Source: Streptomyces sp. HUAS YS2 (GTDB lineage Bacteria > Actinomycetota > Actinomycetes > Streptomycetales > Streptomycetaceae). From it: 64,000 nucleotides of DNA. The position numbers and the translations under genes are program-made. The stretch is from positions 744,001 to 808,000 of the forward strand of contig NZ_CP137573.1 in the NCBI RefSeq assembly GCF_033343995.1, written 5' to 3'. The notes beneath the pieces are model-generated. The model searched no databases and was not told the DNA's origin. It saw only the letters and a list, made by a program, of their open reading frames with translations. This document shows, in pieces, positions 41,470-49,110 of the stretch (position 1 is its first letter; every line of letters starts with the position of its first letter).

Positions 41470-42482
41470 CCGGCCCGGACTCCTTTCAGGCTGCCGATGC
41501 CCAGGGAGTCCGCGAGGGCGGGGGCTTCGGCGGGCGCGGCGGGGAGGTCGTCGAGGAGATCGGCGCTCGGCACGAAGAACAGGCCGCCGGTGACGGCCCG
41601 GGAGAAGTCGAGGATGCGGTCCGTGTTGCCGGGAGGGTCGCCGAGGAACATGTTGCGCAGCATCCGCTCGGTGACCGTGGGGGTCCGCGCGTAGCCGATG
41701 AAGTACGTGCCGAACTCGCCGCTGCCGGCCCGGCCGAACGGCATGTTGTCGCGCATGATCTGCCGCTCGGTGCCGTCGTCGTCGACGATCGTGGTCAGGG
41801 CGACGTGCGAGTTCGACGGCTTGACGCCGTCGGGGAGTTCGACGTTGGCGGACTTGGTGCGGCCGACGACGTGCTCCTGCTGCTCGACGGTGAGCGAGTC
41901 CCAGGCCGTGAGGTCGTGCACGTACTTCTGCACGATCACGTAGCTTCCGCCGCCGAACCGCGGGTCCTCGTCGCCGACGAGGACGGCTCCGGCCGCCGCG
42001 GTGCCGCCGGGGTTCTCGCTGCCGTCGACGAAGCCGAGCAGGTCGCGCTCGTCGAAGTACTTGAAGCCGTGGACCTCGTCGACGACGGTCACGGCGGGGC
42101 CGAGCCGGTCCACGATGAGCCTGGCCAGTTCGAAGCACAGGTCCATGCGCCGTGCGCGGAGGTGGAAGAGCAGGTCGCCGGGTGTGGCGGGCGCGCGATG
42201 GCGGGGGCCCTGGAGCGGCTCGAAGGGGTGCAGGTCGCGCGGGCGGGGTCCGCCGACGAGACGGTCCCATCCGTCGGATCCGAGACCGACGACGCAGGTG
42301 AGCGCGTCGTCGGGGGAACGGAACGCCACCGAGCGGGTCAGCCCCGCCAGGTCCTGGAGCCCCTCGCGCACGACGGCCTCGCCTCCGGGGGCGATCGTGG
42401 CCACGAGGAACACGGCCGCCTTGGCGGGCGGCGCGAGGATGCGCTGAGGGGCGGACTGGGGGACGGGCTGGGGTGCGACCAT
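41466..42482 (-). CDS. DyP-type haem peroxidase with encapsulin-targeting peptide
   Basis: 338 residues. DyP hallmarks: GFVDG at 150-154 with the catalytic aspartate at 153, the proximal haem histidine (probably H226 in SNSHVALT), and the distal arginine 244 in IMRDNMPFG. The C-terminus, after a proline/alanine linker, reads SLGIGSLKG at 326-334. This is the classic encapsulation signal that docks cargo inside the shell, and the shell gene follows with an ATGA overlap. The protein would decompose H2O2 and oxidise dyes or lignin-like compounds inside the compartment. ATG at 42482, four bases after GGGAG. Divergent from the FdhF-type gene. Confidence 0.95.
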   Translation of the reverse strand: MVAPQPVPQSAPQRILAPPAKAAVFLVATIAPGGEAVVREGLQDLAGLTRSVAFRSPDDALTCVVGLGSDGWDRLVGGPRPRDLHPFEPLQGPRHRAPATPGDLLFHLRARRMDLCFELARLIVDRLGPAVTVVDEVHGFKYFDERDLLGFVDGSENPGGTAAAGAVLVGDEDPRFGGGSYVIVQKYVHDLTAWDSLTVEQQEHVVGRTKSANVELPDGVKPSNSHVALTTIVDDDGTERQIMRDNMPFGRAGSGEFGTYFIGYARTPTVTERMLRNMFLGDPPGNTDRILDFSRAVTGGLFFVPSADLLDDLPAAPAEAPALADSLGIGSLKGVRAG

Positions 42483-42675
42483 GTGACTCCCGTCGGACCG
42501 CGAGAAGCGACAAAACCGGCAAAGGCGATAGGCCGACCCTAGCCGCGAGCCGGACGGGTCGCAGCCCGGCGACGGCGCCGGGGAGTCGGCGCGGTGGCAG
42601 GCCCGCACCGGCGGGCATAGCCTGCCCGAAAGCGTGTTTCCATCCCCTTTTGCCCCCTGGGAAGGGTTGAGCATC

Positions 42676-44997
42676 GTGACCACCAGCAAGGAAGAGCAGG
42701 ATGCCGTGGAGCCCCGCGTGGGGCCCGTTCCACAGGGGGAGCCGGAGTTCCACCCGTACCACCACCCGGCCGCGGGCTGGGGGGCGGCGAAGAGCGTGAC
42801 CCGCTTCCTCATGAGCGAACGCGCGCTGGTGGACGGCCCGCGGGCGATCATGAAGATGAACCACGAGAACACGGGGTTCGACTGCCCCGGATGTGCCTGG
42901 CCGGACGACACCAAGGGTCTCCACCTGGACATCTGCGAGAACGGCATCAAGCACGTCACGTGGGAGATGACCCACAAGCGGGTCGGCCGCGAGTTCTTCG
43001 CCGCCCACACGGTGACCGAGCTGTCCGAGTGGAGCGACTACGACCTCGAGGACCAGGGCCGGCTGACCGAACCGATGGTCTACGACCCCGAGTCGGACCG
43101 GTACGTCCCGATCAGCTGGAAGGAGGCCTTCGAGCTCGTCGGCCGTACGCTGCGCGAACTGGACGACCCGAACCGGGCGTCGTTCTACACCTCGGGCCGA
43201 CTCGGCAACGAGGCCACCTTCCTCTACCAGCTGATGGCCCGTGAGCTGGGCACGAACAATCTGCCAGACTGCTCCAACATGTGCCACGAGGCCAGCGGGC
43301 GGGCCCTCCAGGCGTCCCTGGGGACCGGTAAGGGGACCGTCGATCTGAAGGACTGGGAGACCGCGGACGCGCTGTTCATCTTCGGCGTCAACGCCGCCTC
43401 CAACGCCCCCCGGATGCTCACGGCGCTCGCCGAGGCGTACCACCGGGGCGCCCAGATCGTGCACGTCAACCCGCTCGTCGAGGCCGCGGCGACACGCACG
43501 ATCGTGCCGCACGACTTCACCGACATGGCCCTGTTCAAGACGACGAAGACCAGCACGCTGAACCTGCAGCCGCGGATCGGCGGCGACATGGCGCTGATCC
43601 GCGGCATGGCCAAGGCGATCCTGGAACAGTCCGTGACCGACCCCAAGGCCCTGGACCAGGAGTTCGTCGACCGCCACACCGCGGGCTTCGAGGAGTACCG
43701 GGCGCTGTGCGAGGCCACCGAGTGGGAGGAGATCGAGCGCCAGTCCGGGCTGAGCCGGGACGACGTCCTCAAGGCGGCCCGGGTGTACGAGGAGGCCGAC
43801 CGCACCATCGTCAGCTGGTGCCTGGGGCTCACCCAGCACGAGCACGGCGTCGACACCGTCCGGGAGATCGTCAACCTGCTGCTGCTCCGCGGCAACCTCG
43901 GACGGGAGGGCGCCGGCCCCTCCCCCGTGCGCGGGCACAGCAACGTCCAGGGCAACCGCACCTGCGGCATCGACCACCGCCCGTCGGACGAGTTCCTGGA
44001 CCGGCTCGGCGAGGTCTGCGGCATCGATCCGCCGCGCGCGCACGGCCTGGACACCGTCGACACGATCAAGGCGATGCACAGTGGCGACGTGACGGTGTTC
44101 GTCGGCATGGGCGGCAACTTCGCGCTCGCCGCGCCCGACACCCCCTACACGTACGCGGCGCTGCGCAAGTGCGAACTGACCGTCCAGGTGAGCACCAAAC
44201 TGAACCGCAGTCACATCGTGCACGGCCGCCAGGCGCTGATCCTGCCCTGCCTGGGCCGCACCGAGAAGGACCACCAGCGCAAGGGCGTGCAGAGCACGTC
44301 GGTCGAGGACTCGATGAGCATGGTCCACCTGTCGCTCGGCATGAAGCGGCCCGCCTCGCCGAACCTGCTGTCCGAGCCGGCGATCGTCGCCGGCATGGCG
44401 CGCGCCGCGCTGCCCGACAGCGAGACGCCGTGGGCCTGGTACATCGAGGACTACGACCGGATCCGCGACACCATGGCCAAGGCCCTGGACGGATTCGAGG
44501 ACTTCAACCGGCGGGTGCGGCTGCCGCTCGGCTTCCGCATCAAGCAGCCCGCCCGCGAGCTGGTCTTCCTGACGCCGTCCGGACGCGCCGAGTTCTCCTC
44601 CGCCGCGCTGCCCGACGTCGTTCCTGCCGAGGGCACCCTCGCGCTGGGCACGATGCGGTCGCACGACCAGTGGAACACCACGATCTACTCCGACAACGAC
44701 CGCTACCGCGGCATCAAGAACCTTCGCACGCTGGTCTTCATGAACCGGGCCGACATGCGCGAGCGGGGCATCGAGGACATGGGTCCGGTCGACATCACGA
44801 GCACCGCGAGGGACGGCAGCCATCGGTACCTCAAGGGGTATCTGGCCGTCCCGTACGACATCCCGCGCGGCTGCGCGGCCGGGTACATGCCGGAGATGAA
44901 CGTGCTCTGCGCGCTGGGCGACTACAGCACCCAGAGCGACCAGCCGATCATGAAGCACGTCAACGTGACCATCAGCCCGGCCTCCCCCAACCCCTGA
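42676..44997 (+). CDS. FdhF/YdeP-type molybdopterin oxidoreductase
   Basis: 773 residues from the GTG at 42676. The N-terminal region has CPGCAWP (C70, C73) and C87 (ICENGIKH), likely ligands of one Fe-S cluster. DCSNMCHEASG follows, in which C203-H204 align with the Sec-His pair at the active site of E. coli FdhF, so a cysteine-ligated Mo is expected. VTVFVGMGGNFALAAPDTPY and STKLNRSHIVHGRQALILPC are core motifs, and RSHDQWNTTIYSDNDRYRGI belongs to the C-terminal pterin-binding barrel. The family (formate dehydrogenase alpha-like, TIGR01701 type) is implicated in formate oxidation or acid tolerance, but its real substrate is uncertain. A paralogue starts at 49111. Confidence 0.88.
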   Translation: MTTSKEEQDAVEPRVGPVPQGEPEFHPYHHPAAGWGAAKSVTRFLMSERALVDGPRAIMKMNHENTGFDCPGCAWPDDTKGLHLDICENGIKHVTWEMTHKRVGREFFAAHTVTELSEWSDYDLEDQGRLTEPMVYDPESDRYVPISWKEAFELVGRTLRELDDPNRASFYTSGRLGNEATFLYQLMARELGTNNLPDCSNMCHEASGRALQASLGTGKGTVDLKDWETADALFIFGVNAASNAPRMLTALAEAYHRGAQIVHVNPLVEAAATRTIVPHDFTDMALFKTTKTSTLNLQPRIGGDMALIRGMAKAILEQSVTDPKALDQEFVDRHTAGFEEYRALCEATEWEEIERQSGLSRDDVLKAARVYEEADRTIVSWCLGLTQHEHGVDTVREIVNLLLLRGNLGREGAGPSPVRGHSNVQGNRTCGIDHRPSDEFLDRLGEVCGIDPPRAHGLDTVDTIKAMHSGDVTVFVGMGGNFALAAPDTPYTYAALRKCELTVQVSTKLNRSHIVHGRQALILPCLGRTEKDHQRKGVQSTSVEDSMSMVHLSLGMKRPASPNLLSEPAIVAGMARAALPDSETPWAWYIEDYDRIRDTMAKALDGFEDFNRRVRLPLGFRIKQPARELVFLTPSGRAEFSSAALPDVVPAEGTLALGTMRSHDQWNTTIYSDNDRYRGIKNLRTLVFMNRADMRERGIEDMGPVDITSTARDGSHRYLKGYLAVPYDIPRGCAAGYMPEMNVLCALGDYSTQSDQPIMKHVNVTISPASPNP

Positions 44998-45008
44998 GCT
45001 CAGGCTCC

Positions 45009-46802
45009 TCAGCGGCCCTGGGCAAGCCGCTCCAGCAACAGGTACGCGCGCTGCTCGGCGGCGGCGAGTTCGATCGGGTCGATCTCGGCCGGCCAGAGCT
45101 CGCCCGCCGCCGCGTCGTCGGCCTCGCGCAGTTCCACGACGGCAGCGGCGAGTCGGGTCTGCAGGATCGGGTACGTCGCCTCGGCACCGTCCTCCAGCGC
45201 CCGTTCGGCGCGCCTGCCCGCCTGCGTGCACGCGGCAAGCGCGTGCTCGGCTCGGAGGGCCGCGTGGTCGTGGACCACGACGAGCGCGCAGAGCAGTGCG
45301 ACGGCGATCCCGAGGACGCTGCTCAGCGCCCGGTCCTGGACGAGCGCGCCGGCGGGCGCGGGCGCGGCCAGGTCGCTGAGCAGCAGGGCCAGCGGCGTCA
45401 GGAAGACGACGCCGAGTCCGTAGTTGCGGGCCACGACGTACTCCAGCAGGAACTCCAGGAGCACGATCACCAGGACCAGCACCACCGGACCGGGCTCGGC
45501 GGCCAGCACGCCGAGCGCGAGCAGCAGCCCGGCGACCGTGCCCAGGGTGCGCTGCACGGCCCGTTGGGCCGCAGTGCGCACGTTGATCGAGTGCAGCACC
45601 GCGGCGGCGGAGATCGCCGCCCAGTAGCCATGGCCGAGCCCCAGCGCGAGCGCGGCGCCGCCCGCGATCCCGGTGCCGAGAACCATCCGCAACGCGGGCA
45701 CCAGCAGCACCGCCGTACGCCCGTGACCGCCGTGACTCCGACCGGTCACCAGTTCCGCGGCGCGCAGTTCGGCGGCGGGCCGGGTGGTGGGCCCGGACGG
45801 CGCGGGCTCGGCCTCGGCCTCCGCGGCGGAGGTCGGCCCCGCCAGTTCGGGCAGCAGCTCCGGGTCCCGGACGCGGCGGCTCACGAGGAGGCGGACCTGC
45901 ACCCGCAGATGCCCGGCCAGGACGGCCGGGTCGTCCGGCGGACGGCGGGCGGCGCCGGTCAGCAGCGACCAGGACAGGTCGGTGAGCCGTACGCAGACGT
46001 CGCGTCGCCCGGACCGGCCCGCCCGGCCGGCTCGTTCGTCGGAGGTCGGGGGCAGGAGGCCGAGCGTCCCGTACGCCTGGAGCACGGCGGCCGTCGCCCG
46101 GTGCCGGGCGGGCCCGTGCGACGCCCGGGCGGCGTCCCCGGCGCCCACCACGTCCAGCAGGGCGGCGAGTTCGCGCAGCGCGGCGGCGACGGCGAGCCGC
46201 TGCGGGCGGTCGGGGTGCACGAGCCGGCCCGCCACGCCGAGGACCCAGGCCACCGCCGCGCCCAGGGCGGCCAGGCCGGTGTGCGGGAGCACATCGGACG
46301 GGACGGGCGAACCGTTGGCCGCGACGGCGAAGGAGAAGAGCAGCAGCACCGCGCCGAGCCCGCTCAGCCGCGCCGCGTCGCAGGCGAACTTGGCGAGACC
46401 GGCGACCAGGGCGGTCGCCGCGACCACCACGGCGGCGCCCGCTCCCCCGTCCTGCGGGCGGGCCCAGGCGCCGAGCGCCGAACCGCAGCCCACGCACGCT
46501 GTCATCGCGAGCGCGACCAGCGCGAGCACCCGGGCCCTTCGCGGGTACGGCAGATTGCGGCCGAACGTCGTGGTGAAGGAGCCCAGCATCGTGTAGACGG
46601 CCAGGTCGGCCCGGCCGGCCACGGCCATCGGCACCGCCGGGAGCGCCATCGCCAGCGCGGCGCGCAGCGCGAAGGACAGGGCGCCGTCCACGCTGTGCAG
46701 GGCGAGCGCGCCGCGCGGGGAGAGCGCACGCGCCACCCGGGCCGCCGAGCGCCGTCGGCCGCTCCCGGTCGCGGGGGAGAGCGGTGGGCGAAATCGGGGC
46801 AT
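45009..46802 (-). CDS. FUSC-family membrane protein (aromatic acid exporter-like)
   Basis: 597 residues. Two blocks of about five to six transmembrane helices (about residues 40-190 and 375-500) are separated by a soluble middle region, the layout of FUSC/YccS/AaeB proteins. The second block begins with ALRMVLGTGIAGGAALALGL and GHGYWAAISAAAVLHSINVR, which carries the FUSC signature, followed by AVQRTLGTVAGLLLALGVLA. Related proteins export aromatic carboxylic acids. It is convergent with the FdhF-type gene, with only 11 bases between the stops. Confidence 0.85.
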   Translation of the reverse strand: MPRFRPPLSPATGSGRRRSAARVARALSPRGALALHSVDGALSFALRAALAMALPAVPMAVAGRADLAVYTMLGSFTTTFGRNLPYPRRARVLALVALAMTACVGCGSALGAWARPQDGGAGAAVVVAATALVAGLAKFACDAARLSGLGAVLLLFSFAVAANGSPVPSDVLPHTGLAALGAAVAWVLGVAGRLVHPDRPQRLAVAAALRELAALLDVVGAGDAARASHGPARHRATAAVLQAYGTLGLLPPTSDERAGRAGRSGRRDVCVRLTDLSWSLLTGAARRPPDDPAVLAGHLRVQVRLLVSRRVRDPELLPELAGPTSAAEAEAEPAPSGPTTRPAAELRAAELVTGRSHGGHGRTAVLLVPALRMVLGTGIAGGAALALGLGHGYWAAISAAAVLHSINVRTAAQRAVQRTLGTVAGLLLALGVLAAEPGPVVLVLVIVLLEFLLEYVVARNYGLGVVFLTPLALLLSDLAAPAPAGALVQDRALSSVLGIAVALLCALVVVHDHAALRAEHALAACTQAGRRAERALEDGAEATYPILQTRLAAAVVELREADDAAAGELWPAEIDPIELAAAEQRAYLLLERLAQGR

Positions 46803-46897
46803 GTGGGGTGTATATCACTCGTGTGCGGCCTCGGACGGACCGTCAGCACACCCCCACCCGCCCTCCCGTCGCCCGACCACCCCCCTCAACGACGGTG

Positions 46898-47434
46898 CTA
46901 CGCACCGACCCATTCCTTTTCGCCGTCCTCGAAGACCTGGTGCTTCCAGATCGGCACCTCGTGCTTCAGGTCCTCGACCAGGCGCTCGCACGCCGCGAAC
47001 GCCTCGCCGCGGTGCGCGCAGGACACCGCCGCGATCACCGCGACGTCGCCGACGGCCAGCGGCCCCGTCCGGTGCACGGCCGCGAGTGCGCGGACCGGGA
47101 AGTCGGCGGCGGTTCTCTCGGCCACCCTGCGCAGTTCGTCCTCCGCGCCGGGGTGCGCGCTGTAGTCGAGCCGGGTCACCGCCCGGCCGCCGTCGTGGTC
47201 GCGCACCGTGCCGACGAAGACGGCGATGCCGCCGGCGGCGTCGTCGCCCGACCACACGGATCCGGCTCCGAGGCGGAGCGAGCGGTACCGCCGACCGCCG
47301 AAGCCGTACCAGCGGCCCCGCCGTTCATCTCGCCGGCCTGCGCCACGGCCATGCCGTTCATCTCGCCGGCCCGCACCCCGGTCATGCCGCACCCCTCGCC
47401 GGCCCGCACCCAGGTCATGCCGCACCCCCGGCAC
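46898..47434 (-). CDS. moaE: Molybdopterin synthase catalytic subunit MoaE, N-terminus irregular (probable frameshift)
   Basis: The C-terminal 110 residues are clear MoaE: GGIAVFVGTVRDHDGG, LDYSAHPGAEDELRRVAE, VGDVAVIAAVSCAHRGEAFA, and LKHEVPIWKHQVFEDGEKEW with the lysines that bind precursor Z and the MoaD glycine. The N-terminal strand (usually IRL...PLS.DEV) is missing from this frame. Third-position GC points to another frame upstream, opening with an ATG at 47418 that overlaps the DUF6457 stop as ATGA. Reading from there gives 11-residue repeats and then TARSASEPDPC, vaguely like TPLSVDEV. A one-base indel around 47245-47310, or a sequencing error, is the likeliest cause. Other starts in the intact frame are GTG 47434 and 47257. 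Function therefore uncertain. Confidence 0.72.
   Translation of the reverse strand: MPGVRHDLGAGRRGVRHDRGAGRRDERHGRGAGRRDERRGRWYGFGGRRYRSLRLGAGSVWSGDDAAGGIAVFVGTVRDHDGGRAVTRLDYSAHPGAEDELRRVAERTAADFPVRALAAVHRTGPLAVGDVAVIAAVSCAHRGEAFAACERLVEDLKHEVPIWKHQVFEDGEKEWVGA
47321..47419. repeat. Three tandem 33-bp repeats at the 5' end of moaE
   Basis: Units 47321-47353, 47354-47386 and 47387-47419 are each 33 bases and share a core such as CGCCGGCC(T/C)GC and an end GGNCATG. On the minus strand in the ATG 47418 frame they encode 11-residue repeats (MTWVRAGEGCG, MTGVRAGEMNG, MAVAQAGEMNG). The multiple of three keeps the frame whatever the copy number. They look like a recent expansion. Confidence 0.8.
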
Positions 47435-47720
47435 CGCCGGTGTGCCCGGCGTCGTCTGCGGTCCTGGCCTCGTCGCTGTGCTCCGCCGCCCAGCGTTCCG
47501 CCAGGCCCTGCGCCTTCGCGTTGGCCTCGGCGACCGCGGCCTCGCCGCCGCCCGCTCGCGCCGCGGCGTAGCCGACCAGGAAGGCGGTCAACGGGGCTGC
47601 GGGGCGGGCGACTTCGTGGGCGACGGTCCTCGCCATGTCGAGCAGACCGGCGACGTCGACCTCGAGGTCGACGTCCAACTCCTCCTGGGCCGCGGCGATC
47701 CATCGGCGCATCATGCTCAC
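47415..47720 (-). CDS. DUF6457-type small protein in the molybdopterin operon
   Basis: 101 residues if the GTG at 47720 is used; the ATG at 47714 is also possible (AAGGAG lies three and nine bases before them). The core RRWIAAAQEELDVDLEVDVA followed by GLLDMARTVAHEVARPAAPL and TAFLVGYAAARAGG is characteristic of this small actinobacterial family found beside moa/moe genes. It is helical, soluble, with an acidic start and a Gly/Ala tail. It lies 25 bases after moaA in the transcript and shares ATGA with the putative original moaE start. Function unknown; a role in molybdopterin synthesis is suggested by position. Confidence 0.8.
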   Translation of the reverse strand: MSMMRRWIAAAQEELDVDLEVDVAGLLDMARTVAHEVARPAAPLTAFLVGYAAARAGGGEAAVAEANAKAQGLAERWAAEHSDEARTADDAGHTGGAGGAA

Positions 47721-47745
47721 CTACTCCTTCGTAGCCGTAGTCTCG

Positions 47746-48786
47746 TCAGCCGCCGATGGCGGACATGGGGCGCTCCGGCCGGCGGAAGTCCGCGCTGCCG
47801 ATGGCGTGGCCTGGCTCCTTGCCGGCCAGGCAGGTCCGCCAGGCGGCCTCCAGGGCCGCATCGTCGGCGCCGCCGCGCAGGAGGGCCCTCAGGTCGGACT
47901 CCTCGGTGGCGAAGAGGCAGTTGCGCAGCTGTCCGTCGGCGGTGAGCCGGACCCGGTCACAGCCGCCGCAGAACGGACGCGTGACACTGGCGATGACGCC
48001 GACCAGGCCGGCCGTCCCGGCTATACGCCACTCCTCCGCGGGCGCGTTGTCCCGCGCATGGAGGGGGACGAGTTCGTAGCGCTCGCCGAGGCGGTCCAGG
48101 ATCTCCGCGGCGGTGACCATCCGGTCCCGGTCCCAGGCGCCGTGCGCGTCCAGCGGCATCGACTCGATGAACCGCATCCGGTAGCCGTTGCGAACGGCGA
48201 ACGCGGTCAGGTCGAGGATCTCGTCGTCGTTGACCCCGCGCACCGGCACCGCGTTGATCTTCACGGGGGCGAGCCCGGCGTCGCGCGCGGCGCGCAGCCC
48301 GTCGAGGACGTCGGGGAGCCGGTCGCGCCGCGTGATCTCGGCGAACCGGTCGGCCCGCAGGGTGTCCAGGCTGACGTTGACCCGACTCAGGCCCGCCTCG
48401 CGCAGGGCGGACGCGGTGCGCGCCAGCCCGATCCCGTTGGTCGTCATGGACAGTTCGGGCGTCGCGCCCGAGGACGAGAGGCGGGCGACGAGCCCCGGCA
48501 GGCCGCGCCGGAGCAGCGGCTCGCCGCCGGTGAGCCGTACCGAGGTGATCCCGAGCCGTTCGGTGGCGACCCGGACCAGGCGGACGACCTCGTCGTCGGT
48601 CAGCACCTCGGGCCGGGACAGCCAGTCGAGCCCCTCCGCCGGCATGCAGTACGTGCAGCGCAGGTTGCACCGGTCTGTGAGGGACACCCGCAGGTCGGTG
48701 TGGACCCGGCCGAAGCGGTCCACCAGCGGGGCCGGGCCACGGGTCGCGGAACGCTCTCCGCCGAGGTCGCGACGCGGTCGCGGCAC
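47746..48786 (-). CDS. moaA: GTP 3',8-cyclase MoaA (molybdenum cofactor biosynthesis)
   Basis: 346 residues from the GTG at 48786; the open frame reaches 48981 but the homologous part starts at LVDRFGRVHTDLRVSLTDRC. The radical-SAM motif is C40-x3-C44-x2-C47 (CNLRCTYC). SAM-binding GGEPLLR follows, and the C-terminal second cluster is CGGCDRVRLTADGQLRNC. The chain ends SAIGG, the double glycine needed for MoaA activity. It makes the first intermediate of molybdopterin from GTP. It is the first gene of the operon with DUF6457 and moaE, divergent from the second FdhF-type gene. Confidence 0.95.
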   Translation of the reverse strand: MPRPRRDLGGERSATRGPAPLVDRFGRVHTDLRVSLTDRCNLRCTYCMPAEGLDWLSRPEVLTDDEVVRLVRVATERLGITSVRLTGGEPLLRRGLPGLVARLSSSGATPELSMTTNGIGLARTASALREAGLSRVNVSLDTLRADRFAEITRRDRLPDVLDGLRAARDAGLAPVKINAVPVRGVNDDEILDLTAFAVRNGYRMRFIESMPLDAHGAWDRDRMVTAAEILDRLGERYELVPLHARDNAPAEEWRIAGTAGLVGVIASVTRPFCGGCDRVRLTADGQLRNCLFATEESDLRALLRGGADDAALEAAWRTCLAGKEPGHAIGSADFRRPERPMSAIGG

Positions 48787-49110
48787 GGTTCTGCCCTTCT
48801 TCCTCTGCCGGGCGGCAGCCAGGTCCTCCCGGAATTCGACGCCATTTCCCGGACACCGAACACCGAATTTCCATTCCAGAACTCCTCGAAAACCCTCGGC
48901 CAATTCCCCGCGCAAGTCAAAGAGGGAGTGCCGATCCCCCGATCGGCGACGCCTATCCTGGCACAGGAAATCGCAGGTCAACGGCGCAACGACGGGTGAT
49001 AAGCGTTGCCTATCACATCATCGGAGTCCCCTCTTTGACATTTCACCGGGATTTTCGTGATGCTGCCCCCGCAGCGAGATCCGGAAATACGGAAATGAGG
49101 CGGACGGCAC
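48787..49110. other. Divergent promoter region between moaA and the second FdhF-type gene
   Basis: 324 bases without a gene. It is less GC-rich than its surroundings, especially 48830-48900 (GAATTTCCATTCC) and 49005-49090. TTGACA at 49035-49040 is a perfect -35 for plus-strand transcription; the best -10 about 17-18 bases later (TGATGC/GATGCT) is weak. I found no molybdenum-cofactor riboswitch-like fold or known operator by eye. Confidence 0.45.

Noticed and set aside
40657..46818. A 2053-codon open frame on the minus strand running through the encapsulin, DyP and FdhF genes
   Set aside because: Only its first and last parts coincide with real genes. In between it is antisense to the FdhF-type gene, with Arg/Pro/Gly-rich sequence and no motif. 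Long stop-free frames are expected at this GC content.
47176..47703. A separate gene in the third frame across the moaE repeats
   Set aside because: It carries the 11-residue repeats but no domain, and its later part loses GC bias exactly where the MoaE frame gains it. It is better explained as the original 5' end of moaE before a frame change.
48787..49110. A molybdenum-cofactor riboswitch before moaA or the FdhF-type gene
   Set aside because: No pairing pattern resembling the Moco RNA could be found by eye. A covariance-model scan would be needed to claim one.
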